This document shows, piece after piece, positions 8,801-16,659 of a stretch of DNA of 64,000 bases. This stretch comes from JBNKZU01 sp050301795 (GTDB taxonomy: Bacteria; Pseudomonadota; Gammaproteobacteria; Thiohalomonadales; Thiohalomonadaceae), in the NCBI GenBank assembly GCA_050301795.1, contig JBNKZU010000015.1, forward strand, positions 248,001 to 312,000, written 5' to 3'. The translations under genes were made by a program, and so were the position numbers. The stretch's first letter is position 1. Each line of letters starts with the position of its first letter. The notes below the pieces were generated by a model. That model searched no databases and had not been told where the DNA came from. It saw only the letters and a list, made by a program, of their open reading frames with translations.

Positions 8801-9649
8801 ATGTTACCGACCTCTGAGCAGTGGTTTACTGAAGATAATATCGATCTTGGAACCGCCTTTTCTTTAACCGTTACAAAGAAGCTTCATGAAGAGCAGACTC
8901 CTTTTCAAAAGATCGAGGTCTATGAGACAAAAACCTTCGGCAATTTGATGGTGATTGATGGTTTTGTCATGCTGACGACGCGAGATAACTTTCTCTATCA
9001 CGAGATGATGTCCCATCCGGTTCTATTTACTCACCCAAACCCAAGGCGAGTATTAATTATCGGTGGTGGAGATTGTGGCACTCTGCGTGAGGTGCTGCGC
9101 CATCCCGACATTGAGCACGTAGATCAGGTTGATATTGATGAGGGCGTTACTCGTGCGTCGTTAAACTACTTCCCTGAGCTATGTGAATCAAACGATGATC
9201 CCCGCGCCAATCTCTATTTTGATGATGGCTTAAAATGGGTTAAGGAGGCAGCACCCGGTAGTTACGACATTATCATTGTTGATAGTACCGATCCTATTGG
9301 TCCGGCAGAAGGATTGTTTGGTAAGGCTTTCTATCAGGATTGTTTCAGGCTTGTCGGTGATTCTGGCATTGTGGTTCAACAGAGTGAATCGCCACTAACT
9401 CACCAAAAGCTTATCTGCGAAATGCATCAGGCGATGAAGAGCGCCGGATTTAGCCAGCGCAAAACCCTGCACTTCCCACAACCTGTCTATCCGAGTGGTT
9501 GGTGGAGTTGCACCATGGCTTCAACGATTGAAATTGCTGATTTTCGTAGACCTGAACTTCCGTTTGAGACTCTCTACTACACTCATGAGGCTCATGCAGG
9601 CGCACGCGCACTACCACCCTATCTGGTTAAGCAGCTTAATGATATTTAG
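8801..9649 (+). CDS. speE: Polyamine aminopropyltransferase (spermidine synthase)
   Basis: A 282-residue cytosolic enzyme that transfers aminopropyl from decarboxylated S-adenosylmethionine to putrescine. Visible: an N-terminal beta domain with MVIDGFVMLTTRDNFLYHE (residues 50-68), the cofactor-binding GGGDCGTLREVLRH near residue 87, VDIDEGV near residue 110, and the catalytic VDSTDPIGPAEGLF near residues 161-174. GGAGAA precedes the ATG. Its 3' end overlaps the convergent sensor-kinase gene by 14 bases. No speD gene is seen. Confidence 0.96.
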   Translation: MLPTSEQWFTEDNIDLGTAFSLTVTKKLHEEQTPFQKIEVYETKTFGNLMVIDGFVMLTTRDNFLYHEMMSHPVLFTHPNPRRVLIIGGGDCGTLREVLRHPDIEHVDQVDIDEGVTRASLNYFPELCESNDDPRANLYFDDGLKWVKEAAPGSYDIIIVDSTDPIGPAEGLFGKAFYQDCFRLVGDSGIVVQQSESPLTHQKLICEMHQAMKSAGFSQRKTLHFPQPVYPSGWWSCTMASTIEIADFRRPELPFETLYYTHEAHAGARALPPYLVKQLNDI

Positions 9650-12416
9650 CGCCTGAAGTATTGCTGGGGATGAGTTCATTGATCACATTATTGAGCTCAT
9701 TCATGTTAATCGGCTTGGTGACAACACGGTCAATCCCGGCCTCTCGACAGGCGTCGATATTCTCTTTGGTTACATCCGCCGTCAACGCGATGATGGGTAT
9801 CTTCGACATATAATCGTTGAGTCGACGAATGCACACGGTTGTATCTAGGCCATCCATCTTTGGCATACGAATATCCATCAGGATCAAATCATAAAGATCA
9901 CTGAAGAGATTGTTTTCACCGTTGAGTGTGTTTAATGCTTCATAGCCATCATTGGCGATATCAACGCGATGACCTGCATTTCGCAGTAGCGCTGATTGCG
10001 CTTTTTGGTTGATGGGATCATCCTCAACTAAAAGGATATTTAATGGTTCTCCCTGAGCCATCATCTTTGATCGATTATTTTCTAGCTTCTTAGCATCACC
10101 CGCGTTTAGCTCAATCTCAAACCAGAAGGTGCTCCCCTCGCCTAAACGGCTATCAACACCAATCTCACCTTTCATGATCGCAATCATTCTTGAGCAGATC
10201 GCCAGCCCTAAACCTGTTCCACCAAAATTTCGGTTTGTTGATGAGTCCGCTTGTGTAAACGGCTCAAATATCCGCTCTGCCATCTGTGGTGAAATCCCGA
10301 TTCCGGTATCACTGACCTCAAACCGTACCTTATAGCGATCCTTGGTTTGACCAAGCGATTTCACATTGACCTCAATCTTGCCATTCTGGGTAAACTTTAT
10401 CGCGTTTGCGACTAGGTTAAAGACAACCTGCCTAAGACGTGCAGAATCTCCAAGTAAGACCTCTGGTAATGAGTCATCAATCGATAACTCTATCTGACTG
10501 GAGTTCTCTACGGCTTTTGTCTCCATCAGCTTGATTAGCCGACTCAGTAACTGAGATAGGTTAAAATCGGTCATCTCAAGCTCAACCATCCCGGCATCAA
10601 GGCGTGAAAGATCAAGAATATCGCTTAAGATCATTAAAAGTGCATCACCAGAGTAGTTGATTGCATCCACGTAATCTTGTTGTATTGGTGTGAGTTCTGT
10701 TTCACTCAGGAGCTTGGCCATGCTCATCGCTCCGTTTAAAGGCGTTCTAATCTCATGACTCATCGTCGCTAGAAACTCGTTTTTAGCTTTAATCGCCTCT
10801 TTAGACTTCTCAATCGCTAACTTCAACTCCTCCTCCATCGCTTTACGCTCGGTAATGTCGTTAAAGCTGGTAAGTAGTGCTGGCTCACCACTTAACTCCA
10901 ACCTGACCGCAGACATCAATAGGGTAAAGATCTTGTTTTGATGATTTCGCATCTGGAGTTCAAAATCACTGACAAAACCATGCTGTTGTAACAGCTCAAA
11001 TAATCGAGTGCGGTCTTCAACATTTACATAATAATCGGTCGCTCGAAGTGGCTGGTTAATCACATCACTTACACCAAAGAACTCAATTGCAGCCGGGTTC
11101 AGTCGCCGAACCAATCCATCCTTCTGCAAGGTGATCGCCATCGGATTTGGAACCTGCTCAAAGACCTTTCTTAGAATCTCTTCACTCTGTTTGAGCGCTA
11201 TCTCAGTCAACTTGGTTTGAGTAATATCGATAATGGTTGAGAGAACTGAATCCTGCTCCTTGTAGGTGAATCTAACCGCTGAAATTCTGGCCCAGAACTT
11301 CTCACCATTGCTACGAACCATCTCAACCTCCATGCCACTTACCATTCCATCATCGAATATCATTTTAACAAATGCCTTACGATCATCTTTGTTAGCGTAA
11401 TACTCCATAGCATTGATGTAGCGATTAAACTCTTCAAGGAAGACCTTTTCAGCCTGCGAATTGACATACAGACATTCACCAGATGAGATCACGGTTATTG
11501 TTATCGGAATGGGTATGGTTTGAAGAACCGCCTCTGACTCAGAGATAAAATTATTATTTTTGTTTTGCGAGCGGTTAAACGCCATTGTTAATGAATCGGA
11601 AGTGCGCCGTTTATCCTGTCGCCATTTTAAAAAGTAGGTGAGTAAATGAGCGATGATAAAACCAATTAGTAATGCTGTAACCAGAGGAATTGCTGGTGTC
11701 CACAGACTGTGGCCGCGATGTTCAGGAGTCGTAGTTATTGATATGACCCCTGCTGCTGATAAAACCTCAAAATATGCAACATCTCCCTCTGTTGAAAAGC
11801 GATTACCGCTCAATAGATTTCCGCCACTATCCCTTATCTGATAAAGGATTTGTGCATCGCTGATCATCTTTTGTATCAGATCGTGAATATAACGCCATTG
11901 AATCAGGTAGAGGAGTTGCCTTTTCTGGATTGGCTGAGTCAACATCACGTAATGTTGATTGGATAGCGTAATTAATCGACCACCAGACGCCCGTTGTTTC
12001 AGGAGGCTTATCGTAGCAAGATGAGGTGCGAGCTCTTCATCCGCAACATTAACCTCAGATCCAATATGGATATCAATTCGTTGACCGTGATCGATTAAAA
12101 TTAATGCAGAACCGGCTGCGTCGGCTAGAAACTGCTTGGCGGTTTGATTGATAAAACCTGGTTCAGTGCCAGTTTGATGCTGAATCATCCGTGCAATTCC
12201 TTCTGCAATCCTTTGGTGATGAGATAACTCATCTTTAATGACCTGCCCAATCTGTTCGGCCTTATATCCTGCGCCAATCACAGTTCTCTGTTTAAGGTCG
12301 CTCAACTCATGTTTGAGAATGTCAGAACTGAAAAATAGTGCAATGATTGTGAACAGAACCAGTATAAGCTGTGCAATCAGGTGATACTTACCGGTTATTC
12401 CCTTAATGGTTGTCAT
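9636..12416 (-). CDS. Hybrid sensor histidine kinase/response regulator with two PAS domains
   Basis: A 926-residue inner-membrane two-component protein. Order: membrane segment at about residues 12-31; a periplasmic sensor of roughly 205 residues; membrane segment near 240-263; PAS domains at about 300-405 and 415-530; a HisKA domain with phosphorylated H554 in TMSHEIRTPLNG; a HATPase_c domain with N and G boxes (VFNLVANAIKFT, SDTGIGI, FGGTGLGLAI); and a C-terminal receiver with D848 in LILMDIRMPKMDG. There is no HPt domain, so a separate one is probably needed. The ligand is unknown. A 24-bp hairpin lies in its upstream region. No partner regulator is adjacent. Confidence 0.93.
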   Translation of the reverse strand: MTTIKGITGKYHLIAQLILVLFTIIALFFSSDILKHELSDLKQRTVIGAGYKAEQIGQVIKDELSHHQRIAEGIARMIQHQTGTEPGFINQTAKQFLADAAGSALILIDHGQRIDIHIGSEVNVADEELAPHLATISLLKQRASGGRLITLSNQHYVMLTQPIQKRQLLYLIQWRYIHDLIQKMISDAQILYQIRDSGGNLLSGNRFSTEGDVAYFEVLSAAGVISITTTPEHRGHSLWTPAIPLVTALLIGFIIAHLLTYFLKWRQDKRRTSDSLTMAFNRSQNKNNNFISESEAVLQTIPIPITITVISSGECLYVNSQAEKVFLEEFNRYINAMEYYANKDDRKAFVKMIFDDGMVSGMEVEMVRSNGEKFWARISAVRFTYKEQDSVLSTIIDITQTKLTEIALKQSEEILRKVFEQVPNPMAITLQKDGLVRRLNPAAIEFFGVSDVINQPLRATDYYVNVEDRTRLFELLQQHGFVSDFELQMRNHQNKIFTLLMSAVRLELSGEPALLTSFNDITERKAMEEELKLAIEKSKEAIKAKNEFLATMSHEIRTPLNGAMSMAKLLSETELTPIQQDYVDAINYSGDALLMILSDILDLSRLDAGMVELEMTDFNLSQLLSRLIKLMETKAVENSSQIELSIDDSLPEVLLGDSARLRQVVFNLVANAIKFTQNGKIEVNVKSLGQTKDRYKVRFEVSDTGIGISPQMAERIFEPFTQADSSTNRNFGGTGLGLAICSRMIAIMKGEIGVDSRLGEGSTFWFEIELNAGDAKKLENNRSKMMAQGEPLNILLVEDDPINQKAQSALLRNAGHRVDIANDGYEALNTLNGENNLFSDLYDLILMDIRMPKMDGLDTTVCIRRLNDYMSKIPIIALTADVTKENIDACREAGIDRVVTKPINMNELNNVINELIPSNTSGAKYH

Positions 12417-12860
12417 GCTCTACTCTTAAATTATTTATATGAAGATAGTAATAGTGATCATTTATGATTCGAATTTTTATATATACAAGCCAGAAAGATT
12501 GATGAGAATCAATCTTTATTGCTCTACCTAATGACTATAGTCAATGTTTCAAAACCTGTACCTGTTATTTGAAATAAATCCCGGTTTAAAAGTGCTCAAC
12601 CAGAGGTGAGCCATCATACATTTGTCAGGCTTCTGCGCCCCAACGGTATACTATACCTGCACAACCATAGAAATGACTATTGGCATAAGAGTAAGCTTGT
12701 TAATTGTATGCACCATGTTAGCAATTACTCTCTTTCGTCGTTAAATAACACAGCACGACATTTGACTGATTTTGTCTTTATCCAACTCTTTTAATGATTC
12801 CTATTGGATTTTTGAAAATAAAACACTATTTTTGATCATAAGCAACCCGAGGAAAATCCA
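12417..12860. other. Gene-free stretch upstream of the hybrid kinase and the CDGSH gene
   Basis: A 444-bp AT-rich divergent control region. It holds the perfect hairpin at 12494-12517. I found no convincing coding sequence; a short open frame at 12606-12794 on the plus strand lacks a ribosome binding site and protein-like composition. Confidence 0.6.
12494..12517. repeat. Perfect 10-bp stem, 4-bp loop hairpin or operator
   Basis: AAAGATTGAT, loop GAGA, then ATCAATCTTT. It lies 78 bases upstream of the kinase start codon. With no T-run on either strand it is more likely an operator or an mRNA leader structure than a terminator. Confidence 0.55.
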
Positions 12861-13100
12861 ATGAGTGATGAAGCCGTAATTGCACAAAAAGAACCCTATG
12901 TTATGACGCTTGAGCCTGGTGAGTACTGGTTTTGTGCCTGTGGACGCAGTAAGAGCCAACCCTTCTGTGATGGGAGCCACACCCAAACATCCATAACACC
13001 GATTCAGTTTACCATCGAAAAAAGCAGAAAAGTGGCACTGTGTGGCTGCAAACAGAGCAGCAACCGCCCTTTTTGCGATGGAACTCATATCAACTTATAA
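12861..13100 (+). CDS. Double CDGSH-type iron-sulfur protein
   Basis: A 79-residue protein with two copies of the CDGSH (mitoNEET-type) 2Fe-2S motif: CACGRSKSQPFCDGSH (residues 30-45) and CGCKQSSNRPFCDGTH (residues 61-76). Each has the three cysteines and one histidine that coordinate the cluster. Such proteins are redox-active and hold labile clusters; their bacterial roles are mostly unknown, with iron or redox homeostasis proposed. GAGGAA precedes the ATG. The gene stands alone between the kinase gene and the nitrogen operon. Confidence 0.9.
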   Translation: MSDEAVIAQKEPYVMTLEPGEYWFCACGRSKSQPFCDGSHTQTSITPIQFTIEKSRKVALCGCKQSSNRPFCDGTHINL

Positions 13101-13174
13101 CCTGCCAGATATCAAATCTTGATATTAAATGGATTTCAGAAAAGTCCGTTGTCAGATGTTCAAAATAATACCCA

Positions 13175-13200
13175 AAAAAAAGCCCCACTAATGTGGGGCA
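13175..13200 (-). terminator. Rho-independent terminator, minus direction, with no obvious upstream gene
   Basis: A perfect stem GCCCCAC/GTGGGGC with a 4-base loop. Read on the minus strand it is followed by eight T residues. It points away from amtB but lies beyond amtB's own terminator. Confidence 0.75.
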
Positions 13201-13586
13201 AATGGGGTAAAACAACCTTAAAAACCTGTGTAATAAATGATATGGACAAAAGGTGTAACTATTTGCAAAAAAAACATCATTCGATATCTAACATCGCAAG
13301 ATGAATGCCAATATTTGTAGTAAGGCTGTTGAATAATAAAGTTGCAGGCCAACAGACCTCCTAACCTTTTGAAATATATGTAATTAATTAAGGAAATGTT
13401 TTTAAAATAACACTCATCACAAACCCTCTGTAAAGCGCAATACAGCGGAATCATTTACATAAATGGCTCTAAAGTGTCGTTAATTGGCAACACAAATTGA
13501 TTCAATAAAAATTAGGATTTTGGACATTGTGAAAAGCGGGATTAATTCAGATAACAATCAACAACCCCTATAGCATTGGTGTGAGC

Positions 13587-13613
13587 AAAAAAAAGGGCGC
13601 CATCATGGCGCCC
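13587..13613 (-). terminator. Rho-independent terminator of the torF-glnK-amtB operon
   Basis: The stem GGGCGCC/GGCGCCC is followed by eight T residues on the minus strand. It lies about 33 bases after the amtB stop codon. Confidence 0.85.
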
Positions 13614-13645
13614 TGAAATACTAGGAGACTGGAAGATCTCTACTG

Positions 13646-14893
13646 CTAACTCCCTTTAGTAAACTCTGGATAGGCTTCGAGACCGCATTCGCCAATATCG
13701 ACACCTTCGTACTCTTCTTCTTCAGATACACGTAGACCCATCACAGCCTTCAGAATGCCCCATACGATTAGACTTGTACCAAATACCCATGCAAAGATGG
13801 TTGCAATACCGATCAACTGAGCTGTCAAAGTTGCATCAGGGTTTGTAAAGACAACAGCTAACAGACCCCAAATACCAACAACACCATGCACAGAGATTGC
13901 GCCGACTGGGTCGTCTATCTTCATCTTGTCCACAGTCAGGATTGAGAAGACAACCAGCACACCACCGACAGCACCGATTAAGGTTGCAGCTAATGGAGTA
14001 GGTGTTAGAGGCTCAGCAGTAATTGCAACAAGTCCTGCTAATGCACCGTTAAGTGCCATAGTAAGGTCTGCCTTACCAAACAGTAGTCGTGCAGTAATCA
14101 GTGCAGCAACAACGCCACCAGCAGCAGCCATGTTGGTGTTTACAAAGACCAGTGATACCGCATTGGCTTCGCCAACATTTGAAACCATCAGCTCAGATCC
14201 ACCGTTAAAGCCAAACCATCCCATCCACAGAATGAATGTACCGAGGGTTGCTAACGGCATGTTTGCACCTGGGATCGCATGGACTTCACCGTTAGGGCCA
14301 TATTTGCCCTTACGTGCACCAAGGAGCAGAACACCTGCCAGTGCAGCAGCAGCACCAGTCATATGAACAACACCGGAACCAGCGAAGTCGAGGAAACCAA
14401 GACCATCAAGGAAACCACCGCCCCATTTCCAGTAGCCTTGTACTGGATAGATAAAGCCAGTCATTACAACGGCAAAGGCAAGGAAAACCCACAGCTTCAT
14501 ACGTTCAGCAACGGCACCAGAGACGATTGACATCGCAGTGGCAACAAACACAACCTGGAAGAAGAAGTCAGACATGCCTGAGTAGTAAGGCGCATCATCT
14601 CCACCAGCGAGTACGGCTGAAAGCTCATTATCACCACCGAGCAGGAAGCTCATTCCTGGGATAACTGAACTAATCGCATCACCGTACATAATGTTATAAC
14701 CCACTAACATGTACATAATGCAGGCAATCGCATATAGCGAAATGTTCTTGGTTAAAATCTCTGCGGTATTCTTGGCACGAACCAGACCCGCTTCCAGCAT
14801 GGCGAAACCTGCCGCCATCCACATCACTAACACCCCTGACATTAAAAAATAGAAGGTGTCGAGTGCATAACTTAACTCTTTAACAGCGTCCAT
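13646..14893 (-). CDS. amtB: Ammonium transporter
   Basis: An inner-membrane Amt/MEP/Rh channel of 415 residues that conducts ammonium. About eleven membrane helices are visible, without an extra cleaved signal. Conserved features: the selectivity-filter and phenylalanine-gate region, GSGVVHMTGAAAALAG (first pore histidine) near residue 173, and SVHGVVGIWG (second pore histidine) near residue 343. GGAGG lies upstream of both a GTG (14896) and this ATG; either could be the start. It follows glnK by about 145 bases on the same strand, the classic glnK-amtB arrangement in which GlnK blocks AmtB when nitrogen is ample. Confidence 0.96.
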   Translation of the reverse strand: MDAVKELSYALDTFYFLMSGVLVMWMAAGFAMLEAGLVRAKNTAEILTKNISLYAIACIMYMLVGYNIMYGDAISSVIPGMSFLLGGDNELSAVLAGGDDAPYYSGMSDFFFQVVFVATAMSIVSGAVAERMKLWVFLAFAVVMTGFIYPVQGYWKWGGGFLDGLGFLDFAGSGVVHMTGAAAALAGVLLLGARKGKYGPNGEVHAIPGANMPLATLGTFILWMGWFGFNGGSELMVSNVGEANAVSLVFVNTNMAAAGGVVAALITARLLFGKADLTMALNGALAGLVAITAEPLTPTPLAATLIGAVGGVLVVFSILTVDKMKIDDPVGAISVHGVVGIWGLLAVVFTNPDATLTAQLIGIATIFAWVFGTSLIVWGILKAVMGLRVSEEEEYEGVDIGECGLEAYPEFTKGS

Positions 14894-15039
14894 CACGCTA
14901 TCCTCCGAATAGTTAAAAAAATAATTTAGTAACTGCTCAACATGTTTAGTTTCTGTTTCAGGACAACGCTTTTTTCACTCATGGTACCGAGTACAAAGAT
15001 CAACGCTGTCATGGAGCAAAAGATGAACATGTTAGTTAG

Positions 15040-15378
15040 TTACAATGCTTCGGGACCGGTTTCACCGGTACGAATACGCACAACCTGCTCAATTGATGTT
15101 ACAAAGATCTTGCCATCACCAATCTTGCCGGTATTCGCCGCTTTTGAGATGGCTTCGATCACTTGATCAACCAAATCAGCACCGACAGCCACATCGACCT
15201 TCACCTTGGGTAAAAAATCGACAACATATTCAGCGCCACGATAAAGTTCGGTATGACCTTTCTGGCGTCCGAAACCCTTCACTTCGGTAACGGTAATGCC
15301 TTGAACCCCTATCTCAGAGAGAGCCTCACGCACATCATCGAGCTTGAAGGGCTTAACAATTGCAGTAATAAGTTTCAT
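15040..15378 (-). CDS. glnK: Nitrogen regulatory protein P-II (GlnK-type)
   Basis: A 112-residue trimeric signal protein sensing 2-oxoglutarate, ATP/ADP and, through uridylylation, glutamine. The uridylylated Tyr51 is present in the T-loop (LYRGAEYVVDFLPK). The N-terminal MKLITAIVKPFKLDDVREAL and the C-terminal TGKIGDGKIFV match the family. Its place before amtB argues for GlnK rather than GlnB; GlnK docks on AmtB and closes it. GGAGTAA precedes the start. A strong hairpin at 15391-15415 lies just upstream, between torF and glnK. Confidence 0.94.
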   Translation of the reverse strand: MKLITAIVKPFKLDDVREALSEIGVQGITVTEVKGFGRQKGHTELYRGAEYVVDFLPKVKVDVAVGADLVDQVIEAISKAANTGKIGDGKIFVTSIEQVVRIRTGETGPEAL

Positions 15379-15390
15379 TGCTTACTCCTT

Positions 15391-15415
15391 GGCGGCTCAC
15401 ACGATTGTGAGCCGC
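15391..15415 (-). other. Strong intercistronic hairpin between torF and glnK
   Basis: A perfect 10-bp stem GCGGCTCACA/TGTGAGCCGC with the 4-base loop CGAT, with no T-run on the minus strand. It is placed a few bases before the glnK ribosome binding site. It may protect or set apart the torF and glnK-amtB parts of one transcript. Confidence 0.7.
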
Positions 15416-15438
15416 GTCTACTTAAGGTTTTGGGAGAT

Positions 15439-16062
15439 TTAGAACGTTGCACCCCATGAAACAGCAACGCGTGAATTTTCGCTTAGCGGTCCTGATATCC
15501 CTCCAGGCTGCACAGATTCGCTGGTATCACTGATGGTTACAGCAAAATCACCTTTGGTGATAGCAACACTGAAATCGTTGTAATCTGTTCCAGTATCAAA
15601 AGCGTACATTCCATAATGAACGCTCAGACCCAGCTCTGCAGTCAGCTCCATATCAGCAGCGACTTCTAGGTAGCTGTTTTTGTTGTCGCTATCAATTGAG
15701 TATTTGGCACTAAACATATCCATGCTGCCGCCAACATAAACTTCTGAAAAATCACCTGCAAGATTGTAGGTGTATTTGATGTAGCCGACGTCGTAGCCAA
15801 TACCGCCAGCTTCACCGGAATAACCAACGTAATAATCAGTCTCAGTATCGTTTACCAGACCAGCAGTCCAGACGCCAGCATAGACACCTGATTCATGGCT
15901 GTAGTCAATACCGCCAGATACCGATGAAGCATCACCTGACTGAGTTACACCACGCCAGATATAGTTTGAAGTTGCACCGATATTTCCGCTAACTTCTGCA
16001 AATGCAGCTGAGGAGGTCATCGCTGCGGCCATTACTACTGTAAGAATTGATACTTTTTTCAT
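15439..16062 (-). CDS. TorF family putative outer-membrane porin (TIGR02001-type)
   Basis: A 207-residue protein with a cleavable signal peptide (MKKVSILTV... ending AAFA-E at about residue 22). A beta-barrel-like body of alternating hydrophobic residues follows, with the family's NYIWRGVTQSGD motif (residues 33-44) and a terminal aromatic residue (VSWGATF) typical of barrels inserted by Bam. It is the first gene of the minus-strand unit with glnK and amtB and lies behind the sigma-54 promoter. This suggests an outer-membrane entry route for nitrogen compounds, an inference from context. The family's substrate is not known. Confidence 0.85.
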   Translation of the reverse strand: MKKVSILTVVMAAAMTSSAAFAEVSGNIGATSNYIWRGVTQSGDASSVSGGIDYSHESGVYAGVWTAGLVNDTETDYYVGYSGEAGGIGYDVGYIKYTYNLAGDFSEVYVGGSMDMFSAKYSIDSDNKNSYLEVAADMELTAELGLSVHYGMYAFDTGTDYNDFSVAITKGDFAVTISDTSESVQPGGISGPLSENSRVAVSWGATF

Positions 16063-16106
16063 CTAAGATTCTCCTGTTGAGTGGTTGGATAGATGTGCCC
16101 TACTCA

Positions 16107-16123
16107 TTGCAGAAGACGTGCCA
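16107..16123 (-). promoter_or_regulatory. Sigma-54 (RpoN) promoter of torF-glnK-amtB
   Basis: On the minus strand TGGCACGTCTTCTGC carries the invariant GG and GC dinucleotides exactly 10 bases apart and matches the -24 element TGGCACG. It sits about 45 bases before the torF start. The downstream glnK-amtB genes are classic NtrC/RpoN targets. Confidence 0.85.
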
Positions 16124-16173
16124 ACTTTTTTATTGTATAAATATCAATAACTTATGAAATATTTTATTTTAAA

Positions 16174-16233
16174 TGCACTCAAAGTGGGCGCTTATGTCAT
16201 CCAATAAACATGCAAATGCTCAGGTTTGGTGCA
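16174..16233 (-). promoter_or_regulatory. Two candidate NtrC enhancer sites
   Basis: Imperfect matches to TGCACCA-N3-TGGTGCA lie at 16217-16233 (right half TGGTGCA perfect) and 16174-16190 (left half TGCAC). They are 43 bp apart, about 85 and 128 bp upstream of the expected start of transcription. The first is the better match. Confidence 0.45.
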
Positions 16234-16324
16234 GTGAAAACCGAGAAGGATTGTGCAAGATGTCGTAAACTGTCTCCACGCTGTTTATGATGTGTTATCT
16301 ACGAATCTGTTTGAGGTTTTTTTA

Positions 16325-16576
16325 ATGAAGTCATCTCTATTTAATGAAATTGCTAAAGGTGTGACCGCTATCTTTCCTGAAGACTCGCACGTCATTAAGC
16401 AAGATCTTGAAAAGCACCTTAAAGCGACACTTAAGTCAACGCTTGAGCGAATGGATCTCATCACTCGTGAGGAGTTTGATATTCAACAAAAGGTTCTTGC
16501 CCGGACTCGCTCAAAGCTTGAAGCCTTGGAAAAACAGGTGGCAGAACTCGAACAGTCGATTGCACAGAATAGATAG
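16325..16576 (+). CDS. ubiK: Ubiquinone biosynthesis accessory factor UbiK (YqiC)
   Basis: An 83-residue protein with an amphipathic N-terminal segment (SLFNEIAKGVTAIFPEDS) and a C-terminal coiled coil (residues 45-80, LEALEKQVAELEQ). This is the known build of UbiK, a trimeric factor that helps the soluble Ubi complex make ubiquinone under aerobic conditions. I chose the ATG at 16325 because the family starts with this sequence; an upstream start at 16253 would add unrelated residues. It is divergent from torF and precedes yifB on the same strand, a common neighbour in gammaproteobacteria. Confidence 0.9.
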   Translation: MKSSLFNEIAKGVTAIFPEDSHVIKQDLEKHLKATLKSTLERMDLITREEFDIQQKVLARTRSKLEALEKQVAELEQSIAQNR

Positions 16577-16659
16577 ATCGTTGAAAATCCTTATTACTGC
16601 CCCTGAACACAACTTGATATAGTTATAACAAATGATTTGAGATAAACGGGAGGGAAACC

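Larger units (their letters stand above)
13101..13645. other. Gene-free stretch between the CDGSH gene and amtB
   Basis: A 545-bp AT-rich region with two minus-strand terminators, at 13175-13200 and 13587-13613. The second ends the amtB transcript. The first implies another minus-strand transcript starting between them, perhaps a small RNA. A minus-strand frame at 13218-13352 has an AGGAGGT (13356-13362) before a TTG, but the spacing is only 3 bases and the protein looks unnatural. Confidence 0.5.

Noticed and set aside
12606..12794. Plus-strand open frame of 62 codons upstream of the CDGSH gene
   Set aside because: It has no ribosome binding site and an unlikely amino-acid make-up, and lies in an AT-rich control region.
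13218..13352. Minus-strand small gene behind AGGAGGT before a TTG
   Set aside because: The spacing is only 3 bases and the encoded sequence is rich in Tyr, Phe and Ile without any pattern; a small RNA explains the terminator better.
13926..14366. Long plus-strand open frame opposite amtB
   Set aside because: It is an antisense shadow of the amtB gene with biased Ala/Pro composition and no start signals.
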